NCBI RefSeq assembly: GCF_006716425.1
Contig: NZ_VFOZ01000001.1
Coordinates: 930,001 to 994,000, forward strand
Source: Actinoallomurus bryophytorum
GTDB taxonomy: Bacteria > Actinomycetota > Actinomycetes > Streptosporangiales > Streptosporangiaceae
DNA length: 64,000 nt
Reading direction: 5' to 3'
The notes below the pieces were generated by a model that saw only the letters and a list, made by a program, of their open reading frames with translations, was not told the DNA's origin and made no database searches. Below, one piece after another: positions 38,247 through 47,173 of the stretch (position 1 is its first letter; each line of letters begins with the position of its first letter). Made by a program: the position numbers and the translations under genes.

Positions 38247-39785
38247 CTAGGACAGTGATCCGACGACGGACTCGGCGGCGGCGACCAGCGATCCGTCGCG
38301 GACCAGGTCGACGGCGGCGGCGATCTCGGGGGCGACGTAACGGTCGGGTCCGGGCGCGGGCACGCCCGTACGGAGGGCGGCCACGACGGCGGCGGTCGCC
38401 GGGCCGGGGCGCAGCGGAGCCCGCAGGTCCAGGGCGCGCGCGGCGGTCATGATCTCGATGGCGACCACCCGGGTGAGGCCGTCGACGGCGCGCCGCAGCT
38501 TGCGGGCACCGCCCCAGCCCATGGAGACGTGGTCCTCCTGCATGGCCGAGCTGGGGATCGAGTCGACGCTCGCCGGGTTCGCGAGCCGCTTGAGTTCCGA
38601 CACGATGGCGGCCTGCGTGTACTGCGCGATCATGTATCCGGAGTCCACGCCCGGGTCGTCGGCGAGGAACGCGGGCAGCCCGTGCGACCTGGCCGTATCC
38701 AGCATCCGGTCCGTACGGCGCTCGGCCATGGAGGCCACGTCCGCGACCGGGATGGCCAGGAAGTCCAGGACGTACGCGATCGGGGCGCCGTGGAAGTTGC
38801 CGTTGGACTCGACGCGTCCGTCCGGCAGCACGACGGGGTTGTCCACGGCGGCGGCGAGCTCACGCGAGGCGACGAGCGAGGCGTGGTCGAGGGTGTCGCG
38901 GGCGGCGCCGTGCACCTGCGGCGAGCAGCGCAGGGAGTACGCGTCCTGGACGCGGTTGCAGTGCGGGCCCCGGTGTGACTCCATGATCGGCGAGTCCTCG
39001 AGGAGCGCGCGCAGGTTGGCGGCGCTCGCGGCCTGACCAGGGTGCGGGCGGAGTTCTTGCAGGTCGGCGGCGAAGACCCGGTCCGTGCCGAGCTGGGCCT
39101 CGACGCTCATAGCGGCGCCGATGTCGGCGCTCCGCAGCAGACCGCGCAGGTCCTCGATGGCCAGGACGAGCATGCCGAGCATGCCGTCCGTGCCGTTGAG
39201 GAGGGCCAGCCCCTCCTTGGCGACGAGCGTCAGGGGCTCGATGCCCGCGGCGGCCATCGCCTCGGCGGCCGGGCGCCTGGTCCCCCCGGCGTCGTGGACC
39301 TCGCCCTCGCCGATCAGCGCGAGGGCGACGTGGGAGAGCGGGGCGAGGTCGCCGGAGCAGCCCAGGCTGCCGTACTCGTGCACGATCGGCGTGATCCCCG
39401 CGTTGAGCAGGCCGGCCAGCGTCTCGGCGGTGACGGGGCGGACGCCCGTACGGCCGGTGGCGAGCGTGCTCAGCCGCAGGAGCATCATCGCCCGTACGAC
39501 CTCGCGCTCGACCTCGGGCCCGGAGCCCGCGGCGTGTGAGCGGACGATGTTCTCCTGGAGCCTGGCTCGCAACTCCTCGTGGATGTGCCGGGTGGCCAGT
39601 GCGCCGAACCCGGTCGAGATGCCGTACGCGGGCGTCGGCTGTGCCGCGAGGTCGTCCACGTGCGCCCGTGCCTCGGCGATCGCCTTGAGCGCCTCGTCGG
39701 TCAGTGAGACCTCGGCTCCGTGACGGGCGACGGCCACGACGTCGCCGAAGGCGAGCGGGCCGGTCCCGACGGGGATGTTCGTCAT
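38247..39785 (-). CDS. hutH: Histidine ammonia-lyase
   Basis: HutH eliminates ammonia from L-histidine to give urocanate. The 512-residue protein has the catalytic Tyr in [12 protein letters not shown] (Tyr54) and the MIO-forming region [14 protein letters not shown], where the triad is Cys143-Ser144-Gly145 rather than Ala-Ser-Gly. The Ser and Gly needed for MIO are intact. It also has [17 protein letters not shown] and NGNFHG. The ATG at 39785 matches the family start. It heads the hut operon, with a palindromic operator 54 bases upstream. Confidence 0.95.
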   Translation of the reverse strand: MTNIPVGTGPLAFGDVVAVARHGAEVSLTDEALKAIAEARAHVDDLAAQPTPAYGISTGFGALATRHIHEELRARLQENIVRSHAAGSGPEVEREVVRAMMLLRLSTLATGRTGVRPVTAETLAGLLNAGITPIVHEYGSLGCSGDLAPLSHVALALIGEGEVHDAGGTRRPAAEAMAAAGIEPLTLVAKEGLALLNGTDGMLGMLVLAIEDLRGLLRSADIGAAMSVEAQLGTDRVFAADLQELRPHPGQAASAANLRALLEDSPIMESHRGPHCNRVQDAYSLRCSPQVHGAARDTLDHASLVASRELAAAVDNPVVLPDGRVESNGNFHGAPIAYVLDFLAIPVADVASMAERRTDRMLDTARSHGLPAFLADDPGVDSGYMIAQYTQAAIVSELKRLANPASVDSIPSSAMQEDHVSMGWGGARKLRRAVDGLTRVVAIEIMTAARALDLRAPLRPGPATAAVVAALRTGVPAPGPDRYVAPEIAAAVDLVRDGSLVAAAESVVGSLS

Positions 39786-39838
39786 ACCTCCATTGGACGT
39801 GACCGCGTCCGGCGACGGCACCCCGGGTAGCGTGCTTG

Positions 39839-39860
39839 TGTCTGAGATGCGAGACACTGG
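39839..39860. promoter_or_regulatory. Putative Hut operator between hutH and the WXG-type gene
   Basis: TGTCTGAGATGCGAGACACT is an imperfect palindrome 54-75 bases before hutH and about 100 bases before the divergent gene at 39960. It matches the site at 54242-54263 at 19 of 22 positions, and shares its core with the hutI site at 28847. Confidence 0.7.
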
Positions 39861-39959
39861 GTACGAGCGGGCGCCAGACGGCACCTGGTTTGGGGCTCGT
39901 GCCGCGATACGATCATTTGCGGTGATCACGGCTGATGGCCGACCGCGGCTGGAGCGTTC

Positions 39960-41558
39960 ATGTTGGATTTCCTCGCCTCCCCCAGCGCCATCGGCAGTGC
40001 CGCGTCCGGTATCGGAGCGCTGGCGACCCGGGTGGAGACGTTTCAGCGTTCCACCGACGACGTGAAGCGTTCGCTGTCCCCCGCGCACGCCTGGGGAATG
40101 CTCCGGCCGCTGCGCCATGAATTCCTGTCGCTCGCCGCCGGGTTCGAACAGCACCTCAACCACCTGTCCGGCGCCATCGACGGCGCGAAGAGACGCCTCG
40201 ACCACACGGCCGCCGGCTATTCGTCGGCGGACAAGGCGTGCCTGCAGGTGCTGGCGAAAGTCGGTAACGACCACGGCGACGGCCAGCGGCTTCGCCGGCT
40301 GAATCCGGCCTCCCGCTTCTACCAGGACCACCGGCTGTGGAACGGCGTCATCGCCGCCGCTCCCCCGGCCATCGGCGGCTCGACCGTCCTTCACGCATGG
40401 CGGTTCGTCGGCGACCTGAGCAGTGACGACAAGTACAACATCGGCACTGACGTCGCGATGCTGACGACCGACGCGTCCATCGCTTTCCTGCAGGTTCGCG
40501 CCGACTACGCCCATCTACGTGCCGACCCGCTGGGGCTCCTGATCCGGGCGGGCATGCCCTTTCTGCTGAACGCCTTCTACTGGACGAAGAGCGTCACGGA
40601 CTGGCTGACGGGTGACCCGATCGCCACCGGACAGGCCGCCTACAACTTCGACAGCATCGCCGAAGGATGCCGCAAGCTCGCGGCGGACCTCGGCGAGACC
40701 GTGGACCGGGCGCTCAGCGGGACGTGGCACGGCACCGCCGCGGACAGCGCACGGCAGCGGCTGACCGCGATGCGGGACGGAATCAACGAGACCGCGGGCG
40801 GCGCCGACCGTATCGCCGCGCTGCTGCAACTGGTCAGCTCCCTGATCACCGACGTCGAGACCGTCATCCGCTCGATGATCACCGATGTGATCACCTGGGC
40901 GGTCGTGACCTGGTTCAGCGCCCAGCTGGCCGCGGCCGAGACGTTCGGCGCCTCCGAGGTGGCCGCCGCGGAGCGGATCACGGCGGAGTCGGAGAGAACC
41001 GCCGGCGACGTCGGGCGCCTGATGACGTCGCTGACGGGCATGCTCCGGCGCATCAGCGGACTGGTGAGCAGACTGCGTACGGAGCTGGTGCGGATCAAGG
41101 ACAAGTCGTTCGCGGCGCTCGCTCGTTCGTCGCCCGGAGAAAAGTTCATGGAGTCCCCGTACGGCGGCGGCCGCCAGACCCAGGCGATCGTCAGAGAGGA
41201 CGCCGTCCGGGGAAGACACGAGAAGATCGACGCCTTCCACGGCTACGTCAGCATCGGTAAGCAGACGGTGCGAGCGGCGAAGAACGGCGCCCTGCAGAAT
41301 TTCGGATTCCGTCAGTTCCGGACCGACCAGTACGGGACGCCCTATCCGGACGGCGCGCGCAAGATACGGGTTCTGTCCGTCCAGATCGCGGACGGCCGCG
41401 GAGGAGTGCGCGGGTTGAACAACGATGTCGGCGTCGTGGGCAGTGCGGCGTCGACCATCCTGCCGTTCGGCCGCGTGGCACAGTACTGGGCCCGAGGCGG
41501 CGACAAATCCGACTACACCATCGACAAGGAACTCGACCCGTGGAGCACGCCCCGCTAG
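39960..41558 (+). CDS. WXG100-like helical protein with unidentified C-terminal domain (possible type VII effector)
   Basis: A 532-residue protein. Residues 1-110 are a helical region like ESX-secreted proteins. A second helical segment near 240-280 contains the WXG-type turn GTWHGTAADSARQRL. Hydrophobic helices (about 195-215 and 300-320) follow. From about 395 (SPYGGGRQTQAIVREDAVRG) there is a globular-looking C-terminus I do not recognise. The layout resembles type VII secreted polymorphic toxins, but no ESX components are near, and the bases to the next gene (41559-41774) hold no immunity gene. It is divergent from hutH. Confidence 0.6.
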   Translation: MLDFLASPSAIGSAASGIGALATRVETFQRSTDDVKRSLSPAHAWGMLRPLRHEFLSLAAGFEQHLNHLSGAIDGAKRRLDHTAAGYSSADKACLQVLAKVGNDHGDGQRLRRLNPASRFYQDHRLWNGVIAAAPPAIGGSTVLHAWRFVGDLSSDDKYNIGTDVAMLTTDASIAFLQVRADYAHLRADPLGLLIRAGMPFLLNAFYWTKSVTDWLTGDPIATGQAAYNFDSIAEGCRKLAADLGETVDRALSGTWHGTAADSARQRLTAMRDGINETAGGADRIAALLQLVSSLITDVETVIRSMITDVITWAVVTWFSAQLAAAETFGASEVAAAERITAESERTAGDVGRLMTSLTGMLRRISGLVSRLRTELVRIKDKSFAALARSSPGEKFMESPYGGGRQTQAIVREDAVRGRHEKIDAFHGYVSIGKQTVRAAKNGALQNFGFRQFRTDQYGTPYPDGARKIRVLSVQIADGRGGVRGLNNDVGVVGSAASTILPFGRVAQYWARGGDKSDYTIDKELDPWSTPR

Positions 41559-41740
41559 GGCCTGAGGTCCCGCTGTCCTACTGCGCGGCGCCCAGGCGGC
41601 GTCCCGTCGCGTTGTCGTCGGTCAACACCCCTTACTCCCCCTCCGCCTTGCGTGGCACCACCTGGACGCCGCTCGCTACGGACGGGGACTTCGAGGCAGG
41701 CCCTGGCGGATGGGGCGAGTATCGCGTGGCTGGGCACCCC

Positions 41741-41753
41741 GCGAGACACTGGG
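41741..41753. promoter_or_regulatory. Hut operator half-site before the IclR gene
   Basis: GCGAGACACTGGG is identical over 13 bases to the right half of the hutH site (39849-39861). The left half is not conserved. It lies 22-34 bases before the IclR start codon and may allow autoregulation. Confidence 0.45.
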
Positions 41754-41774
41754 CGGGAGCGGGGGAGGTTCCGG

Positions 41775-42548
41775 TTGTCCGGCGAACAGGTTCCGGCCGC
41801 GCGGCGTGTCCTCGCCGTGCTGCGCCTGCTGGCGTCCTCCGCACGTCCCCTGGCCGCGTCGACGATCGCACGCGAGCTCGACCTGCCGCGCTCCAGCACC
41901 TACCACCTCCTCACCGCGATGTCCGAGGAGGGCTTCGTGACGTACCTGCCCGAGGACCGGCTGTGGGGCCTCGGCGTGACGGCCTTCGAGATCGGCTCGG
42001 CCTATCTGCGACAGGGGCCGCTCGAACGCCTGGCCCGGCCGCTGCTCGTACGCCTGGTCGACCGGCTCGGTGAGATCGTCCAGCTCGGCGTGCTGCACGG
42101 GCCCGAGACGCTCTACCTGCTGAAGGAACAGCCGAGACACCACGCCACTCTGGTCACCGACGTCGGCGTGCGCATGCCCGCATACCTCACCGCCAGCGGC
42201 CGCGCGATGCTCGCATACCTACCGGCCGCCCAGGTCAGGGCGCTGATCCCGGGTGGTGACCTCCTCAACCGCACCGGCGCGGGGCCCCGCTCACTGCGGG
42301 AGCTGCGCCGCCTGCTCGCCGAGGACGCCCGCCGCGGGTGGGCGGTCGAGGACGGGCACGTGACCGAGGGGTTCGCGAGCATCGCGGCGTGCAGCTTCGA
42401 CCACGTCGGCCGGCCGGCGGCCGCGATCACGGTGACGTTCCGGCGAGACTCCCGCGCCGAGGCCGAATGGCCCGCCATCGCGACCTGCGCCCGCGAGGCG
42501 TCCGCCGAACTCACCCGCCGCCTGTCCGGCCACGCCCCCACCCGATAA
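41775..42548 (+). CDS. IclR-family regulator, probable regulator of histidine utilisation
   Basis: A 257-residue regulator. The N-terminal winged helix (VLAVLRLLASSARPLAASTIARELDLP, SSTYHLLTAMSEEGFV) is followed by a C-terminal IclR effector domain (LVRLVDRLGEIVQLGVLHGPETLYL to ACSFDHVGRPAAAITVTF). The TTG start at 41775 has GGGAGG 7-8 bases upstream; the frame is open further upstream without homology. It lies about 2 kb from hutH, and operator-like palindromes occur before hutI, hutH and the lyase gene at 54.5 kb. Control of those genes is inferred. Urocanate or imidazolone propionate would be a plausible effector. Confidence 0.85.
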   Translation: MSGEQVPAARRVLAVLRLLASSARPLAASTIARELDLPRSSTYHLLTAMSEEGFVTYLPEDRLWGLGVTAFEIGSAYLRQGPLERLARPLLVRLVDRLGEIVQLGVLHGPETLYLLKEQPRHHATLVTDVGVRMPAYLTASGRAMLAYLPAAQVRALIPGGDLLNRTGAGPRSLRELRRLLAEDARRGWAVEDGHVTEGFASIAACSFDHVGRPAAAITVTFRRDSRAEAEWPAIATCAREASAELTRRLSGHAPTR

Positions 42549-42552
42549 GAAA

Positions 42553-42587
42553 GGATCCCCACCGAGCCGTGACCGAAGCGGGGATCC
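42553..42587 (+). terminator. Hairpin after the IclR gene
   Basis: GGATCCCC and its complement GGGGATCC flank a 19-base loop starting 5 bases after the stop. The stem is only 8 bp, so the terminator call is moderate. It also lies between two convergent genes. Confidence 0.5.
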
Positions 42588-42602
42588 ATCTTGGGAGAGA
42601 AG

Positions 42603-42695
42603 TCAGGCGTCCGTCTCGGACTCCAAGGACGTGACCTCTACACAGTCTCCTTGAGTCCCGCTTCGGGAGCTCTTAACCCATCCGGACTCCGCCAC
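42603..42695 (-). CDS. Short DUF397 protein, partner of the upstream XRE regulator
   Basis: A 30-residue peptide. Its GTG start shares a base with the TAG stop of the XRE gene (TAGTG), so the two are tightly coupled. The sequence contains GWVKSSRSGTQGDCVEV, the hallmark of DUF397, and ends LESETDA. Typical DUF397 proteins have about 60 residues, so this is a shortened form lacking the second half. A near-copy occurs at 44792-44887. Confidence 0.75.
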   Translation of the reverse strand: MAESGWVKSSRSGTQGDCVEVTSLESETDA

Positions 42696-43501
42696 TAAAA
42701 TGCCTCCATTGCCTTTTCGATCATTGCTCGAGAGGGTTCTGTCGGCAGGGCCACTTGGCCGATGCGGTCGTAGCGCACTCCATATGACCGTACCTCGGTC
42801 GTTGAGGGTACCAGCCTGCCACCTCCCGGAGAGTCGGTGTAGGCGACGTCCCCGATCTCACCGGAGATGATGGAAAAGCTCCCGTCGAGCCCAGCATGCG
42901 CACCAGTGACCTTGGGGATCACGCGTATCCCGATGTTCTCTCGCTGAGACATCTCAAGGAGATGCGCCAGTTGCTTGCGCATCACCACTCGGCCCCCCAC
43001 GGGCCACTCCAGAACGTTCTCTGTGATCAAGGCCCACAACAGCGGAGATGGAGCGTCATCCAGGATGACCTGCCTCCTCATCCTTTCCTCCATCCGTTCC
43101 TGCGGGTCGGACGCCCCTCCTGCCTTGATCAGAGCCAATGCGTAATCGGCGACCTGGAGTAACCCCGGGACGGCCAGGGCCTGGAACGTCTTAATCGTCT
43201 TGGCCTTCTTCTCCAGGTCGACGAACTGTTTGAACCAGTTCGGGTCGTGGCCGCGCTGGGCGAACCGGAGGAGGCGCTGGAAGTGCCCGCCGGTCGCGAA
43301 GTGGCGGTCGAGCGCCTTCGCCTCCTTGTCGGTGATCCGTCTCCGGCCCGCCTCACAGTTGGAAAGGTTCGTGGAACTGCGACCGATGATCTTTCCCATC
43401 GCCGTCTGCGGCAAACCGTACTTTTCTCTGTAGAAGCGCAGGTCATAAGCGAGCCACGCCCACAGCGAGGAGTCAGGGTCCACCGCTTGGTGCTGAGCCA
43501 T
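42695..43501 (-). CDS. XRE-family regulator with DUF5753 domain
   Basis: A 268-residue regulator. The helix-turn-helix (about 24-70; YGLPQTAMGKIIGRSSTNLSN) is followed by DUF5753 (from about 95; FQALAVPGLLQVADYALALI). The ATG at 43501 has AGGAGAG 5 bases upstream. It is followed without a gap by a DUF397 gene, and a divergent anti-sigma-like ATPase lies upstream. This is the standard actinomycete conservon-like trio, which influences development and antibiotic production. Confidence 0.85.
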   Translation of the reverse strand: MAQHQAVDPDSSLWAWLAYDLRFYREKYGLPQTAMGKIIGRSSTNLSNCEAGRRRITDKEAKALDRHFATGGHFQRLLRFAQRGHDPNWFKQFVDLEKKAKTIKTFQALAVPGLLQVADYALALIKAGGASDPQERMEERMRRQVILDDAPSPLLWALITENVLEWPVGGRVVMRKQLAHLLEMSQRENIGIRVIPKVTGAHAGLDGSFSIISGEIGDVAYTDSPGGGRLVPSTTEVRSYGVRYDRIGQVALPTEPSRAMIEKAMEAF

Positions 43502-43660
43502 GTCTTCTCTCCTGACTTTCCAACGTTTCCGGAATGCTTCCGGCGGCATTGCGAACGGTCCAGACTTTCTTGCAGCGCCAAAGGAGTTCAACGAATCGGA
43601 GACGGACGCAGGGCCTCGAAATGGGCCCGCCGCGTTCCGGCAGAAGGAATCGGGGGCGGG

Positions 43661-44059
43661 ATGGATGAACCAGGGATAGCACAACTCCGTGACTATCGCC
43701 TACCGTTACCACCGCACGCGATAGCGTCCCGCCAGGCCCACAAAGTGCTGGAATGGGCACTTTTAGGGTGGCAGGTCCGCGACTCCCCTGCCGACGACGC
43801 TCACATTGTCCTGGGCGAGCTGGTGACCAATGCCCTGACGCACTCCATGGACGTATTCACGCTGGCACTGCGTCTCCACGGAGATCAGATACTCATCGAG
43901 GTGAGGGACTGTGCCGACGCCACGCCTGAAGTCATGCGGCCCGATGATCTCGCGGTCAACGGCCGAGGGATGTTCCTGGTAGATGCTCTCTCAAAAGAGT
44001 GGGGAATCCGACCCGAAAGAGGAGGAGGCAAGACCGTATGGGCCCGAATATCGCGCTGA
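43661..44059 (+). CDS. ATP-binding (HATPase) regulatory protein, anti-sigma-factor-like
   Basis: A 132-residue single-domain GHKL ATPase related to SpoIIAB/RsbW. It has an N-box (LGELVTNALTHS) and a G-box (GRGMFLVDALS). In actinomycetes such proteins accompany DUF397/XRE genes and may act as kinases or anti-sigma factors. It is divergent from the XRE gene (159-base gap). Confidence 0.85.
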   Translation: MDEPGIAQLRDYRLPLPPHAIASRQAHKVLEWALLGWQVRDSPADDAHIVLGELVTNALTHSMDVFTLALRLHGDQILIEVRDCADATPEVMRPDDLAVNGRGMFLVDALSKEWGIRPERGGGKTVWARISR

Positions 44060-44435
44060 CCGCCGGCGGTACGCCGACGTCCTCGGCAACGCCCTCCTCA
44101 GGCCCAAAGAGGCGGCAGCCATTCTTGGCATAACCGTCACTACCCTCGCACGGCTGGCGCGTGACGGGGAACTGCCGTCCGCCCTGACACTGGGCGGCCA
44201 CCGCCGTTACCGGCCCGCCGACGTACGCGCACTGTTCGACGAGAAGGACGCCCGCGATCCCGCCCGCACCGCGATGGAGGAGGACGCGGTACGCCTGTAC
44301 GACGAGGGATGGTCCATTCGCCAGGTCGCGAGCCGTTTCGCGTGCGACTACGGCGCGATGCGCCGCATTCTTGCCAGGCGGACCGCCTTGAGAGACCGCG
44401 GGGGCGCGGAGAACGGCCGGCCCGATCGCCGATAG
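43983..44435 (+). CDS. MerR/excisionase-type helix-turn-helix protein
   Basis: A 150-residue protein. The excisionase-like DNA-binding domain is at about 38-85 (LRPKEAAAILGITVTTLARLARDGELP, GGHRRYRPADVRAL). A second helix-turn-helix follows near 105-130 (AVRLYDEGWSIRQVASRFACDYGAMRRIL). The ATG at 43983 is the only in-frame start before the domain, and it overlaps the ATPase gene by 77 bases. No phage or integrase genes are near, so it is probably a regulator rather than an excisionase. Confidence 0.75.
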   Translation: MLSQKSGESDPKEEEARPYGPEYRADRRRYADVLGNALLRPKEAAAILGITVTTLARLARDGELPSALTLGGHRRYRPADVRALFDEKDARDPARTAMEEDAVRLYDEGWSIRQVASRFACDYGAMRRILARRTALRDRGGAENGRPDRR

Positions 44436-44456
44436 GTCACGGACCATCGAAGGGAG

Positions 44457-44594
44457 GTGACGACAATTGGTGCCACACTTCGCGATCCTGACTTTGCCTG
44501 GGGTGTCCTGGGCGGCAGCCTGTTCGTAGGCGTGCTCGCACGCTCCGCGATGGCCCGCCACAGCAGAGGACGGAAAAAGGATTCCCGTCCCTGA
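44457..44594 (+). CDS. Possible small membrane peptide
   Basis: A 45-residue frame starting GTG within a strong purine run (GAAGGGAGGTGA). It has one hydrophobic helix (FAWGVLGGSLFVGVLA, about 13-28) and a basic tail (RHSRGRKKDSRP). It lies 21 bases after the MerR-like gene. An alternative TTG start in another frame gives only 20 residues. Small size keeps confidence low. Confidence 0.35.
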   Translation: MTTIGATLRDPDFAWGVLGGSLFVGVLARSAMARHSRGRKKDSRP

Positions 44595-44635
44595 AACCTC
44601 CGCACCGGGAAAAACCGGCACGGCTCCGCGGTGAA

Positions 44636-44675
44636 GGGCGGCCCTCAGCCCCGCTCGGCGAGCTGAAGGCCGCCC
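44636..44675. terminator. Strong hairpin downstream of the MerR-like gene
   Basis: A 14-bp inverted repeat (GGGCGGCCCTCAGC paired with GCTGAAGGCCGCCC, one mismatch) with a 12-base loop. It is placed to end transcription of the 43661-44594 genes, and also of the minus-strand DUF397 copy that ends at 44792. Confidence 0.65.
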
Positions 44676-44791
44676 CAGGTGGCGACCACGAACAGAACCC
44701 GCTCGAAACCACACCCCTGCCCTACGACTCAGCGCGTTCCGTGCGCCTTATGGGAAGGTGCGGGGTTATGGCGGATCCATGCGGGGGAGAG

Positions 44792-44887
44792 TCAGGCGTC
44801 CGTCTCGGACTCGATGAACTTGACCTCTACGCAGTTTCCATCCTGTGTCCCGCTCCGGGAGCTCTTTGTCCATCCTGACTCTGCCAT
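44792..44887 (-). CDS. Second short DUF397 peptide, duplicate of 42603-42695
   Basis: A 31-residue peptide containing GWTKSSRSGTQDGNCVEV and ending ESETDA like the first copy. The DNA around the shared end (GTCAGGCGTCCGTCTCGGACTC) is identical in both copies. GGAGG lies 7 bases before the ATG; a GTG one codon earlier is also possible. Its cognate XRE gene survives only as a C-terminal fragment, so this may be an orphan relic. Confidence 0.55.
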   Translation of the reverse strand: MAESGWTKSSRSGTQDGNCVEVKFIESETDA

Positions 44888-44895
44888 CACGGTGC

Positions 44896-45030
44896 CTCCA
44901 TGGCCTTTCGATCATCGTGCGGGGGTTTTCGCGGGCGAGGTCACCTCGCCAATGCGGTCATAGTGCACCGAAACCGACCGCATCTCTGTCGCAGATGGCA
45001 CAGGTCCGCCGCCTCCACGGTGCGGACGGA
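44896..45030 (-). pseudogene. C-terminal fragment of an XRE-DUF5753 regulator
   Basis: The reading frame gives GGGGPVPSATEMRSVSVHYD followed by RIGEV. This corresponds to GGGRLVPSTTEVRSYGVRYD and RIGQV in the intact regulator at 42.7 kb. A one-base shift and an early stop follow, with a relic of the MIE end in the other frame. Upstream sequence has no DUF5753 similarity, so most of the gene is lost. Confidence 0.6.
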
Positions 45031-45106
45031 GGTTAACTTCGATGTGAGGGACGGCCACCCTCTCCGGCCGTTGTCAGCCTTTCCCTCGCCATGCGAATGT
45101 GTACGG

Positions 45107-45412
45107 GTGACGGGGATCTCGACACGACTCGAACGGCGCGTCCAGGCGGAGTTCCCGCGTCACGCCCATCTGGTCACCGCGGCGCTGATCGAGCTGACCA
45201 GCGACATCTTTCCCAGTGAGACCCGCGACTCGCCCGCGATCGAGCGCATCCAGGTGGCCGCGCTCCTACTCGGCCGGGGCGACCTGGAGAGGCTGGACGG
45301 CGCGCTCGACCTCGGCAGGCGGGACTGGCGTGACCTTCTGGTCGCCGCCGGGCTCGCCCACGAGGACTGGCCGGTCCGGGTGGCGGCCGAGCTGGACCCC
45401 CACGGCCGATGA
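45107..45412 (+). CDS. Small conserved hypothetical protein
   Basis: A 101-residue helical acidic protein (ISTRLERRVQAEFPRHAHLV at the start, DWRDLLVAAGLAHEDWPVR near the end). Similar short proteins are widespread in actinomycetes and have no assigned role. A GTG start at 45107 was chosen. No operon partner is visible. Confidence 0.6.
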   Translation: MTGISTRLERRVQAEFPRHAHLVTAALIELTSDIFPSETRDSPAIERIQVAALLLGRGDLERLDGALDLGRRDWRDLLVAAGLAHEDWPVRVAAELDPHGR

Positions 45413-45544
45413 CGCGCCATCCCGTCATGACCGCGATCCGATCCATCCGTTCAATGATCATTCGCCGTTCGCTGGACTGAGCGAGTATCCAGGGGTTCGG
45501 ACCGCATGTGACGTGCGAACTTCTCTCGACCCGATGAGGACGAC

Positions 45545-47173
45545 ATGTGTCTTGGCGGACAGTGTGAGCACAACGTCAACCCGTTGACGAACGCGAGTGA
45601 GGGGCGGCAGGAGAGTGCCGGCGGGCTTGATCGCCGTCGGCTGCTGGCCGCTGCCGCCACCGGGGCCGCCGCGCTCACGCTGGCCCCGGTGTCCTTCGCC
45701 CGCGCCCAGGCGGCCACCGCCCCGCCGAAGGGCGCGACCGGTCCGGGCGAGGTGACCCGTACGGTCACGGGGCACCTGGAGACCGGCGCGGCGGACTTCG
45801 TGTACCTCCCGGTGGAGGTACCCAAGGGCGTACAGAAGATCGCCGTTGAGTACTCCTACGACAGGCCGTCCGTCCCGGCGGGCACCCCGGGCAACTCCTG
45901 CGACATCGGCGTCTTCGACCAGCACGGCACCAAGCTCGGCGGCAAGGGTTTCCGTGGCTGGTCCGGTGGCTTCCGCACGTCTTTCGAGATCAGCGCGAGC
46001 GAGGCCACCCCGGGCTATCTCCCCGGTCCGGTCCAGGCCGGCACCTGGAACATCGTCCTTGGCCCGTACCAGGTGGCGCCGCAGGGCATGAACTACCAGG
46101 TCAAGATCACCTTGACCTTCGGTGCGGCAGGGGCCGCCTTCGTACCCACCTATCCGCCGCGGCGGGCCAAGGGGCGTGGCCGCACCTGGTACCGCGGCGA
46201 CGGTCACCTTCACACGGTGCACTCCGACGGAAAGCGGCTGCCCTCCGAGGTGGCGGCCGGGGCGCGGGCGGCCGGGCTCGACTACATGATCTCGACCGAC
46301 CACAACACGTCCTCCTCACATGCCGTCTGGGGCGAGTACGCCGGCGATGACCTGCTGATCATCACCGGCGAGGAGATCACCACCCGGAACGGCCACTGGC
46401 TGGCGTGGGGGCTGCCCGCCGGAGAGTGGATCGACTGGCGGTACCGCTCACGCGACGGCGACTTCCACCGGTTCGCCCAGCAGGTGCACCGCGCCGGCGG
46501 CCTCGTGGTCCCCGCCCACCCGTACTGCCCGTACGTCGCCTGCCAGTGGAAGTTCGGCTACGACGACGCCGACGCGGTGGAGGTGTGGAACGGCCCGTGG
46601 ACCTACGACGATGAGTCGGCCGTCGACACCTGGGACGCCAGGCTCGGCGAGGCCGTGCGTACGGGCGGTCGGTGGCTCCCCGCCGTGGGCGACAGCGACG
46701 CCCACAGCGAACCCCAGGTCATCGGCCTGCCGCACAATGTCGTGTACGCGGACGACCTGACCACCGGCGCGATCACGAGCGGCCTGCGCGCGGGCCGTAC
46801 CTGGATCGCCGAGTCGGCGTCCGTGGGGCTGGCGTTCACCGCCGGCGGTAACGGCCGGCAGGCCGGCATCGGCGAGACCCTGACCACTCCCGCCGCCGCC
46901 CCGGTCGACGTCCGCCTGGAGGTCCAGGGCGTACCCAACGGCACGGTCCGGCTCATCACCGACGAGGGCCAGATGCACCAGGAGTCCCTGCCCGCCTCCG
47001 GCACCGGCACCGTCGTGTGGCGGACGACGAGCTCGCTCGCCGCCTACGTACGCGCGGAGGTACGCCACCCGATGGCCGACGGCAACCCCGGCCACGGAAA
47101 CACGATGGGCCCGGTGCTGCAGTGGGGACCCATGGCCGCGCTGACCAACCCGGTCTTCCTCAAACGCGCCTGA
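45545..47173 (+). CDS. Tat-exported PHP-domain metallohydrolase (CehA/McbA-type)
   Basis: A 542-residue exported phosphoesterase-like enzyme. The N-terminus carries a twin-arginine signal (DRRRLLAAAATGAAALTLAP, about 29-48). A beta-rich domain comes next, and then the PHP motif GDGHLHTVHSDGKRLPSEV with TDHNTSSSH, GEEITTRNGHWLAWG and VPAHPYCP. The late DSDAHSE completes the metal site. CehA/McbA relatives hydrolyse esters, carbamates or phosphodiesters; the substrate here is unknown. GAGGA precedes the ATG. Confidence 0.85.
   Translation: MCLGGQCEHNVNPLTNASEGRQESAGGLDRRRLLAAAATGAAALTLAPVSFARAQAATAPPKGATGPGEVTRTVTGHLETGAADFVYLPVEVPKGVQKIAVEYSYDRPSVPAGTPGNSCDIGVFDQHGTKLGGKGFRGWSGGFRTSFEISASEATPGYLPGPVQAGTWNIVLGPYQVAPQGMNYQVKITLTFGAAGAAFVPTYPPRRAKGRGRTWYRGDGHLHTVHSDGKRLPSEVAAGARAAGLDYMISTDHNTSSSHAVWGEYAGDDLLIITGEEITTRNGHWLAWGLPAGEWIDWRYRSRDGDFHRFAQQVHRAGGLVVPAHPYCPYVACQWKFGYDDADAVEVWNGPWTYDDESAVDTWDARLGEAVRTGGRWLPAVGDSDAHSEPQVIGLPHNVVYADDLTTGAITSGLRAGRTWIAESASVGLAFTAGGNGRQAGIGETLTTPAAAPVDVRLEVQGVPNGTVRLITDEGQMHQESLPASGTGTVVWRTTSSLAAYVRAEVRHPMADGNPGHGNTMGPVLQWGPMAALTNPVFLKRA

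Noticed and set aside
43983-44435. Prophage excisionase
   Set aside because: The helix-turn-helix resembles excisionases, but no integrase, att repeat or phage gene is nearby.
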